Below are positions 1-5,573 of a DNA stretch of 6,487 nt, piece by piece. Numbering within the stretch: the first letter of the stretch is position 1; the number at the start of each line of letters is the position of its first letter. Under the pieces are notes generated by a model. That model made no database searches and was not told where the DNA came from. It saw only the letters and a program-made list of their open reading frames with translations. The position numbers and the translations under genes are program-made. Source of the DNA: REEB426 sp964551975 (GTDB lineage: Bacteria > Actinomycetota > Actinomycetes > S36-B12); contig CAZKFI010000099.1 in NCBI GenBank assembly GCA_964551975.1, positions 1-6,487 on the forward strand, in the 5' to 3' direction.

Positions 1-221
1 ATGTCATTGCCAATTGCATCGCCCCCGGATTCATCGACACCGAACTCACCCGAGCGAACAACTCGCCGGAGATGATCGCGCGACTGTTGGAACGGGTTCC
101 GGTAGGTCGCCTGGCGGCGCCGGAGGAGATTGCCCGGGTCGTGGTCTTCCTAATGGCGGAGAGCAACCAGTACCTCACCGGCCAGTCGATCAGCGTGGAC
201 GGAGGGTTTGCATGCACGTGA
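1..221 (+). CDS. Short-chain dehydrogenase/reductase (SDR), C-terminal fragment
   Basis: This is the 3' end of a gene whose start lies outside the window. The reading frame begins at base 3 and gives 72 residues before TGA at 219-221. Two hallmarks of the classical FabG-like SDR C-terminus are visible. The first is the PG-x-I-x-T segment (NCIAPGFIDTEL), which closes over the nicotinamide and follows the catalytic Tyr/Lys region. The second is the terminal LTGQSISVDGGF strand. The family uses NAD(P)(H) to oxidise or reduce alcohols, sugars or acyl-ACP. The Rossmann motif and the catalytic Ser-Tyr-Lys are not in the window, so cofactor and substrate cannot be read. The stop overlaps the start of the cyclase gene by 10 nt, which implies translational coupling and a shared pathway. 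A dehydrogenase acting on a sugar or cyclitol is a reasonable inference, but a general FabG-type reductase cannot be excluded. Confidence 0.9.
   Translation, partial: VIANCIAPGFIDTELTRANNSPEMIARLLERVPVGRLAAPEEIARVVVFLMAESNQYLTGQSISVDGGFACT
201..206 (+). promoter_or_regulatory. Ribosome binding site deciding the cyclase start
   Basis: GGAGGG lies five bases upstream of ATG 212, inside the end of the SDR gene where it encodes the Gly-Gly of the VDGG motif. It is the only strong Shine-Dalgarno sequence near this junction. It favours ATG 212 over the in-frame GTG at 218 and over the long upstream extension of the frame, which would overlap the SDR gene almost completely. Confidence 0.6.
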
Positions 222-1360
222 CCGAGGATCTGTCTCCACTACACATTCGTTCACGCCAATGGGACTACGACGTGCTCTTCGAGCCGGAAATCGCCGGTGT
301 GAATCCCGGCGATCTCGCGCAGGGCCGTTTTCATNNNNNNNNNNTGGTGGATCAGGTGGACCCCAGTGGTGCTCTCGTGGTCATTGACGAGCAGGTCGCC
401 GAGCTGCATGGTGAGGCTCTGGCACCCCTGGTGCAGCGCGCCCCGACGCTTCGCCTGGCCGCCACCGAGGCAACGAAATCCCTGGCCGGAGTCGGCACGC
501 TCGTGGACTGGCTTATCGCAAACAAGGCGGTTCGGACGAGCTCAATCATCGCCATCGGCGGTGGCTGCATCCAGGACCTGGTCAGCTTCACCGCCCACGT
601 CTACTACCGCGGCATCGACTGGATGTTCCTGCCCACCACCGTGCTCGCACAGGCGGACAGTTGCATCGGTGCCAAGAGCGGCATCAACGTGCTGCCGTAC
701 AAGAACCTCATCGGCACCCTGCACTCACCGCGCCGGGTCGTCATCACCACGGAATTCACCCGGACTCTGCCGGATCTGGAGATCGCGTCCGGCTACGGGG
801 AGATCGTCAAACTCTCAGTCACCGGGCCCGCACACTTCTTCGGCAGACTCCAGCAGGCACTAGGCGACGGCGGCATCCGCACCCCCCACCTCCTGGAACT
901 CACGCGGGCGAGCCTGGCCGCCAAGCAGGTGATTATCGAAGAGGACGAGTACGAGACCGACCTGCGGCGCATCCTCAACTACGGCCACTCCTTCGGGCAC
1001 GCACTTGAGGCGATCTCTGGCCACGGCGTTCCGCATGGAATGGGCGTGCTCTGGGGGATTGACCTCATCAACTGGCTTGGCATGCGTTGGGGGGTGACTG
1101 ACACCGAACTCGCGCAGCAGATGTCGGCCCTGATTCGGACGGCCTTCCAGGACGCACTGCACTACCGACTGCCCCTAGAGCCGACGGCCGATGCGCTGGT
1201 GGACATGGTGGCGCGCGACAAGAAGGTGGCCAACGGGCGGATGCACTTCGCGTTGCTACGCAGTGAGGGCGACCTGTTCATCGAGCCGAGGGTGCTCGAT
1301 GAAGGACTTCGTGCCCAGGTCGCCGAGTACTTGGCAGGCGACTACCCGTTCAAGGCGTGA
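212..1360 (+). CDS. 3-dehydroquinate synthase-like sugar-phosphate cyclase
   Basis: The product is about 382 residues and belongs to the AroB superfamily, NAD- and metal-dependent cyclases that act on a keto-sugar phosphate. The N-terminal NAD-binding domain carries GGGCIQDL (116-123). The pocket residues of 3-dehydroquinate synthase all align with the same spacing: R133, D149, K155, K164, N165, K200, K238, R252, N256, H263 and the DKK at 336-338. The likely zinc ligands are E197, H259 and H275. Variants such as IGAKSGIN in place of VGGKTAVN, and HGMGV in place of HGEAV, set it apart from housekeeping AroB. From memory they recall AroB paralogues of polysaccharide loci. No other shikimate gene is nearby. 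The start at ATG 212 follows a strong Shine-Dalgarno site. Residues 42-45 fall in an N gap, but the frame is kept. The exact substrate (DAHP, sedoheptulose 7-phosphate or another sugar) is not established. Confidence 0.88.
   Translation: MHVTEDLSPLHIRSRQWDYDVLFEPEIAGVNPGDLAQGRFHXXXXVDQVDPSGALVVIDEQVAELHGEALAPLVQRAPTLRLAATEATKSLAGVGTLVDWLIANKAVRTSSIIAIGGGCIQDLVSFTAHVYYRGIDWMFLPTTVLAQADSCIGAKSGINVLPYKNLIGTLHSPRRVVITTEFTRTLPDLEIASGYGEIVKLSVTGPAHFFGRLQQALGDGGIRTPHLLELTRASLAAKQVIIEEDEYETDLRRILNYGHSFGHALEAISGHGVPHGMGVLWGIDLINWLGMRWGVTDTELAQQMSALIRTAFQDALHYRLPLEPTADALVDMVARDKKVANGRMHFALLRSEGDLFIEPRVLDEGLRAQVAEYLAGDYPFKA
335..344. other. Assembly gap (10 N) inside the cyclase gene
   Basis: Ten undetermined bases lie in the variable N-terminal part of the cyclase. 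The frame upstream and downstream agrees if the missing length is 1 modulo 3, which the ten Ns satisfy. The true length is still unknown. Confidence 0.97.
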
Positions 1361-1370
1361 CCTCTTGACG

Positions 1371-2662
1371 ATGAGTGTCCTGGGCCTGGATATCGGGGGG
1401 ACCTACCTGAAGGCCGGGTGGCTCGATGGCGGGNNNNNNNNNNNNNNNNNNNNNNNNNNNNNNNNNNNNNNNNNNNNNNNNNNNNNNNNNCCTTCACGGA
1501 CCTGACCGGTCCAGCGCGCGAGATCGACCCAGACCAGTTGATGGAGCAGGTTCTCAGTCTGATGCGGGAGTATCCGGGGGCGGGGGCGATCCTGATCACC
1601 GGTCAGATGTCCGGCTGCACCCTGGTCGATGACGCCGGGGTGGCCGTGCGCCCGATCATCAGTTGGCAGGATCAGCGGTGCGGGGACCTCGCTCAGATCA
1701 CTGCGGCCCTCGGACCGCAGTTGATCGCCGAGCTGGGCAACGAACTGCGGCCCGGACTGCCGATCGCGACCTTGAACCTGCTCAATCGTGGTGAGTCGGT
1801 CACCGCGGCGCAGCCGCAGTTCACCAGCCTGCTCGGGTTCGTCGCGGGCCAACTGGCCGGCACAGCCGCAAAAGTGGCGCATCCCACCGATGCGGCGGCC
1901 AGCGGTATGTGGTCCTTGACGGCGGACTGGTGGAATGAGCGCGCTCTGACCATCGCCCACTTGAGCGTCGAGCAGGTGCCTCAGGTGCGTTGGGACCTCG
2001 CTGCGTTAGGTACCAGCAGTACCGGCGCCACGATCTACGCACCCATCGGCGACCAGCAGGCCTCGCTGCTTGGCGCGGGCCTTCGACCCGACACCCCCAA
2101 CCTGCTGTCGATGAACATCGCAACCGGCGGTCAGGTCAGCGCAGTACAGGCGCCCGGGTTCGACCCGGTTGGGATCCAAAGCCTGCAGCGTCGCCCATTC
2201 TTAGACCACACCTACCTGCTCACCAGGACCCACCTGCCATCGGGGCGCGCATTGACCAAGGTGCTGGAACTCCTCAGCCGACGCGTGCCCACCGACGAGG
2301 ACTGGGCCTGGGCGGTGCAGGCCTGCACCCAGTCTCCGGGGCCGGACGCAGCTTCTGCGCCCTCCTGGGATCCGAAGTTCTTCACCGAGTCCGGCGGTTC
2401 CCTGCACGGCATCCGTGCGGGCACCTCGGCCCAGGACTGCATGCAGTCCGCCGTCGCTGCCTTAGCCAGCGGGTTCGTGCAGGCCGCCCGGCAACTGGAC
2501 ACCGGGCAGTTCGATAACCTCGTGTTCAGCGGTGGCCTGATCCAGAAGTTCGCGCCGTTACGCGAGGCCATCTGCAGTGAGATCGATCTGCCATGCAGCG
2601 TCCACCCAGGCGATGACGCCGCCCTGGACGGACTCGCGGTCCTGGCTCAGCGGTATCTGTGA
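1371..2662 (+). CDS. FGGY-family carbohydrate kinase, sedoheptulokinase-like (gene crosses assembly gap)
   Basis: This is an ATP-dependent sugar kinase, probably cytoplasmic. The start at ATG 1371 gives the phosphate-binding hairpin LGLDIGGTYLKAG at once. After the gap come ITGQMSG and ISWQDQRC (about 1597-1680), HPTDAAASGMW, GDQQASLLGAG with the presumed catalytic Asp at 2051-2053, NIATGGQVS, and SGGLIQKFAPLREAI near the C-terminus. The WQDxRC, N-I-x-T-x-x-Q and RPFLDHTYL segments resemble sedoheptulokinases (SHPK) more than xylulokinases or glycerol kinases. That judgement is from memory, not a search. Total length is about 430 residues, slightly short for FGGY kinases. The frame before the Ns (from 1371) and after them (from 1493) differ, so the gap length is wrong or there is a frameshift. 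It starts 10 nt after the cyclase, with no strong Shine-Dalgarno site. Four TTA leucine codons stand out. Confidence 0.85.
1434..1490. other. Assembly gap (57 N) inside the kinase gene, length inconsistent with the reading frame
   Basis: The codon phase before the gap places a codon start at 1434. The conserved kinase frame after it starts at 1493, two bases past the gap. For one intact gene the missing length must be 1 modulo 3, whereas 57 is 0 modulo 3. The N count is therefore only an estimate. Confidence 0.95.
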
Positions 2663-3639
2663 TGCAGCAGATCACTGCCCCGGTCCTGCTCATCGCCTTC
2701 AATCGCCCCGAGGCCACGCGCCGCACTTTCGAACGCATCCGGGCTGCGCGACCGACGCGGCTCTACGTGTCGATCGACGCCCCGCGCCCCGAGCGCGGTG
2801 AACCAGAGCGCGCTCTCGTAGCGGAAGTCACGCACCTGGCCACGTCGGTGGACTGGCCCTGTGATCTGCGCACTCAGGCAAGTGACCACAATCGCGGACC
2901 AGGCGGTGGTCCGCGCTGGGCGGTGGACTGGTTCTTCTCCGCCGAGTCGGAGGGGATCATCGTCGAGGACGACTGCCTGCCGCACGAGACGTTCTTCGCG
3001 TTTTGCGACGCACTGCTGCCCAGATTCCGTGACGAGGAACACGTCGGGGCCATCGCCGGTACGTCCTTCGCGGCCCGTGCCCACGCGACGCGGAACAGTT
3101 ACCGATTTAGTCGCTACGCGACGATGTGGGGATGGGCGACCTGGCGACGTGCCTGGGCCGAGGTCGACCCGCACCTGTCGAACTGGCCCGCGCACCGCGG
3201 CACGGACTGGCTGCTCGAGATAGGCCGCGGCAAACGTGACTTCGCCGAGTACTGGACGGGTGTGTTCGACATGGTGCGCGCGGACCTCCCGGAATACTGG
3301 GACTACCAGTTCCAGTACGCACTCTGGCGACATGGCCAGGTAACCGTCCACCCTGCGGTCAATCTGGTTACCAATATCGGCTTCGCCGCGGACGCTTCCC
3401 ATACGCAGGTCACGGGCGCCCACCCGATGCGGGAGTTGGCCGCTGAACCACTCGCCTTCCCGTTGCGCCATCCAGGTGACATCGCCACTGATGACGTCTC
3501 CGACCGCTGGATCGACCTGAACGTTTACCGAACCCGGCGTACGCTGCGCGGACGAATCCTGCGCGCGGTCATCGGCGCAGCCCAGGCCGCAGGTATCAGG
3601 CACCGGTACCTCACCGCACTCAATGACGGAAAGGGCTGA
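2662..3639 (+). CDS. GT-A-fold glycosyltransferase of the 'HlpA-like' family
   Basis: The protein is 325 residues and looks cytosolic, with no signal peptide or membrane helix. It begins with APVLLIAFNRPEATRRTF (6-23), then LYVSIDAPRP (34-43), a nucleotide-sugar-domain opening typical of this family. DWFFSAESEGIIVEDDCLP (89-107) holds the acidic E-D-D cluster (102-104) that takes the place of a DXD metal/sugar-nucleotide motif. YRFSRYATMWGWATWRRAW (147-165) and the late NLVTNIGFAADASHTQ segment are further family signatures. The family is found in polysaccharide and glycan clusters and is sometimes annotated 'hemolytic protein HlpA-like', a name with little functional basis. Donor and acceptor cannot be read from sequence. 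ATG 2662 shares its A with the kinase stop (TGATG), so translation is probably coupled. The in-frame GTG one codon earlier is an alternative. Confidence 0.85.
   Translation: MQQITAPVLLIAFNRPEATRRTFERIRAARPTRLYVSIDAPRPERGEPERALVAEVTHLATSVDWPCDLRTQASDHNRGPGGGPRWAVDWFFSAESEGIIVEDDCLPHETFFAFCDALLPRFRDEEHVGAIAGTSFAARAHATRNSYRFSRYATMWGWATWRRAWAEVDPHLSNWPAHRGTDWLLEIGRGKRDFAEYWTGVFDMVRADLPEYWDYQFQYALWRHGQVTVHPAVNLVTNIGFAADASHTQVTGAHPMRELAAEPLAFPLRHPGDIATDDVSDRWIDLNVYRTRRTLRGRILRAVIGAAQAAGIRHRYLTALNDGKG
3628..3635 (+). promoter_or_regulatory. Ribosome binding site for the Fringe-like gene
   Basis: GGAAAGGG ends five bases before ATG 3641. This favours 3641 over the in-frame ATG 3623, which would overlap the previous gene by 17 nt and has no comparable site in front of it. 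Confidence 0.5.
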
Positions 3640-3640
3640 T

Positions 3641-4483
3641 ATGGCACTGCGCGTGATGATGTTCAGCGGTCATGCCATGCAGCCGCCCTGGGTGGACATC
3701 GCCCGGAACGGCATGTTCCAGACCTGGTTGCGCGACCCTGAGCCGTACGGCCTGCAGGTGCGGCATATCTACGGCATGACCATGCCGGTGGGTACCCGCT
3801 GGCTCGACCGGTGGCATGAGTGGGCGAGATGGCAGGTACGAGGCAAGCACATCGTGCCCGCGATGGATGCCATGTTGAGTTGGCCCTGGCGCAATGCATT
3901 ACCCGGCTACTGCGAGCAGCGCGACTTCATGGGCACCGGGCACGTCGCCTGGCACGTACACGTGCCGGACAGCTACTTCTCTCTGCGCTGGAAGATGGTC
4001 GGCGGCTACAACGCGCTGCTTCAGGAGTGTGACTTCGACCTCGTGTGCATGGCGACTACGTCGAGCTACGTGAACATCGCAAAGCTGCTGGACATCGTCA
4101 AGGACTATCCGACGACTGGGGTCTACACGGGCAGCCGCATCCTCGACGTCCGATCGGGGTACTCGTTCAACAGCGGTGCAAGCCGGATGATGTCACGGGA
4201 TGTCCTGCAGTTGATCGTCGACAATCGTTCGCGATACACCAGTCGACATCCGGAGGACCTGGATCTCGGTCGCATGCTGACCGACCTCGGCGTCCAGGTG
4301 CAGGCCCTGCCCAGTGTGAACATCGGCAACCGCGAGGAGCTCGACCGGTTGACCGACGACGACCTGGATCAGTCCCACCACTTTCGACTGACCAGCGGCA
4401 GTCGACGGCAGCGCAGCGACGTCAGCCTGATGCATGCCCTGCATGAGCGAATCGAGCGACTCAACCAGCAACGTCGTGGATGA
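3641..4483 (+). CDS. Putative Fringe/GT31-like glycosyltransferase without a canonical DXD
   Basis: The protein is 280 residues, with no signal peptide or membrane segment. Recognition rests on motif order, not overall identity. RWKMVGGYNALL (116-127) is followed by FDLVCMATTSSYVNIAKLL (132-150), matching the GT31/Fringe region that normally reads F-x-x-K-x-DDD-x-FV-N. SGYSFNSGASRMMSRDVLQL (172-191) matches the family's 'Y-x-SG-x-G-x-x-x-S-x-D' stretch. EDLDLGRMLTDLGV (205-218) matches the ED-V-x-x-G-x-x-L-x-x-LG motif holding the presumed catalytic acid. The aspartates of the metal-binding DXD are replaced by A-T-T-S-S (138-142). I recall some bacterial polysaccharide enzymes with a similar T-N-x-S-S at this place, so it may be a genuine subfamily trait. 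The start one base after the previous stop implies coupling. It could also be a catalytically altered homologue or a protein of unknown function. Confidence 0.6.
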   Translation: MALRVMMFSGHAMQPPWVDIARNGMFQTWLRDPEPYGLQVRHIYGMTMPVGTRWLDRWHEWARWQVRGKHIVPAMDAMLSWPWRNALPGYCEQRDFMGTGHVAWHVHVPDSYFSLRWKMVGGYNALLQECDFDLVCMATTSSYVNIAKLLDIVKDYPTTGVYTGSRILDVRSGYSFNSGASRMMSRDVLQLIVDNRSRYTSRHPEDLDLGRMLTDLGVQVQALPSVNIGNREELDRLTDDDLDQSHHFRLTSGSRRQRSDVSLMHALHERIERLNQQRRG

Positions 4484-4534
4484 GTCAGCGCCCTCGGTGG
4501 CGGGCGCCATCAGCGTGATCGCTACGCTGCCGAA

Positions 4535-5542
4535 GTGGCGCGCAATGGGGCTTCGCCAGGCGGACGATCACCCAAAGGCATCGCCTTTGTGATACCGGTG
4601 TTCGACGACTGGGACTGCGCGCGCGAGGTGATCGGGCAGATCCGAGCCCTGGCACCAACGCTTGCTGCACCAGTCACGATCTTCCTCGTCGACGATGGTT
4701 CACTTCAGTCGGCGCCGGATGACCTCGTGAGTGCTCAACCGGTGCGCGGTGCCGGTGTACAGGTAGCCGGTGTACAGGTAATTGAGTTGTTCACCAACGT
4801 TGGACACCAGCGTGCGATTGCGATCGGTTTGGCGGCGGTGGAGCGGCTGGGGTCATTCGACAGCGTGATCGTCATGGACGGCGATGGGGAGGATCGTGTC
4901 GCGGAGGTCACCCGACTGCTGCAGGCACACCAGCAGCAGCCCACGGCGGTCGTCGCAGCCCAGCGCGGTAAACGCCGCGAGCCGTTCCCCTTCAAGCCCT
5001 TCTACGGGATGTACCAGCGCCTCTTCCGCGTCATGACCGGACGGCGACTGGACTTCGGGAACTTCACGTTGCTGCCTGCAGACGCACTGGTCCGCATCGT
5101 GCATTCCCCTGACCTGTGGAACCACTACCCGGCCACCCTGATGCGTTCGCGGGTGGCGATCTACCGCGTGCGGGTCGATCGCGGGACGCGGTTCTTCGGC
5201 ACCTCGCGGATGAATTTCGTCTCGCTGGTCAATCACGGACTGTCGGCGATCGCCGTCTTCGTTGACGTGGTGTTCGTGCGTCTACTGGTGGTGGCCATAG
5301 CCCTGCTGGGCGTGGCCCTGGCCACCGGCCTGGGCGTGCTCGCGGTGCGCCTAGTCACTGGGATGAACATCCCGGCGTGGGCCGCGATCGCCCTCGGCCT
5401 TGCCGCGCTTGCGGTCGTCCAGATCCTCGCCCTGCTGGTGATCACCGCGTTCCTCCAGCTTGCCAATCGGTCCCGTGTTTCGGATCCGCCGGCAGTGCGT
5501 GCGGAGTCCTTCGTCAAGCAGGTGCGTCGACTGGCCGGGTAG
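4535..5542 (+). CDS. GT2 glycosyltransferase, polyprenyl-phosphate sugar synthase-like (DPM1/GtrB type), with two C-terminal membrane helices
   Basis: The protein is 335 residues. The GT-A domain spans about 15-230: GIAFVIPVFDDWD (15-27), VDDGS (52-56), LFTNVGHQRAIAIGL (85-99), matching the family's 'NxGhxxAixaGl', and the metal-binding MDGDGED (114-120). Two hydrophobic helices follow, roughly 247-272 and 280-308, ending in a short basic tail. This layout is that of enzymes moving a sugar from a nucleotide donor to polyprenyl phosphate on the cytoplasmic face, for later use by membrane glycosyltransferases. The GT87-like protein next door would fit as such a user, but this is inference. Start GTG 4535 has only a weak ribosome site. 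No ATG occurs in frame between the previous gene's stop and this codon. An exact 15-bp in-frame tandem duplication (4751-4780) repeats AGVQV just before the third strand. Confidence 0.85.
   Translation: MARNGASPGGRSPKGIAFVIPVFDDWDCAREVIGQIRALAPTLAAPVTIFLVDDGSLQSAPDDLVSAQPVRGAGVQVAGVQVIELFTNVGHQRAIAIGLAAVERLGSFDSVIVMDGDGEDRVAEVTRLLQAHQQQPTAVVAAQRGKRREPFPFKPFYGMYQRLFRVMTGRRLDFGNFTLLPADALVRIVHSPDLWNHYPATLMRSRVAIYRVRVDRGTRFFGTSRMNFVSLVNHGLSAIAVFVDVVFVRLLVVAIALLGVALATGLGVLAVRLVTGMNIPAWAAIALGLAALAVVQILALLVITAFLQLANRSRVSDPPAVRAESFVKQVRRLAG
4751..4780 (+). repeat. Perfect 15-bp tandem duplication within the GT2 gene
   Basis: GCCGGTGTACAGGTA occurs twice head-to-tail (4751-4765 and 4766-4780) with no mismatch. 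It is in phase with the codons and adds Ala-Gly-Val-Gln-Val at residues 73-82. Identity at synonymous positions points to a recent duplication. Confidence 0.95.
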
Positions 5543-5563
5543 TGCCGTTCGGAATCAGGAGCA
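5543..5563. other. Convergent junction between the plus-strand block and the minus-strand gene
   Basis: Only about 21 bases separate the two stops as drawn, or they overlap by 29 bases if the alternative C-terminus at 5514 is right. I see only a weak AGTGC/GCACT inverted repeat (5541-5545 and 5561-5565) with a 15-base loop and no T-tract, so no convincing terminator. Confidence 0.4.
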
Positions 5564-5573
5564 CTAGGAGCAC
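5557..5573. repeat. Two direct copies of AGGAGCAC
   Basis: AGGAGCAC at 5557-5564 and 5566-5573 is repeated with a 9-base period at the convergent junction. On the minus strand, in the alternative frame of the GT87 gene, it encodes Val-Leu-Leu-Val-Leu-Leu, i.e. part of a possible membrane helix. Confidence 0.6.

Noticed and set aside
14..211. N-terminal extension of the cyclase frame back to base 14
   Set aside because: It overlaps the clear SDR C-terminus in another frame, has a low-complexity Arg/Gly-rich translation, and a strong ribosome site supports ATG 212 instead.
212..1360. Naming the cyclase aroB
   Set aside because: The active site fits 3-dehydroquinate synthase, but the locus and the divergent motifs suggest a glycan-associated paralogue, so the symbol would overstate what is known.
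1371..1433. Reading DIGGT at the kinase N-terminus as a ROK-family kinase
   Set aside because: The downstream motifs (TGQMSG, WQDQR, GDQQASLLGAG, SGGLIQKF) are those of FGGY kinases, and there is no ROK zinc-binding cysteine cluster.
1403..1960. 185-codon open frame on the minus strand across the 57-N gap
   Set aside because: It is antisense to the kinase, includes 20 unknown residues from Ns, and shows no family signature.
2647..3603. 318-codon open frame on the minus strand
   Set aside because: It is antisense to the well-supported HlpA-like gene and its translation shows no recognisable motifs. High-GC coding sequence often leaves such open shadows.
3951..3966. GGCACGT-AC-ACGTGCC inverted repeat
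   Set aside because: The 7-bp arms lie inside the coding region of the Fringe-like gene (encoding HVHVP), away from any gene start and without a T-tract. A chance repeat in GC-rich sequence is more likely than an operator or terminator.
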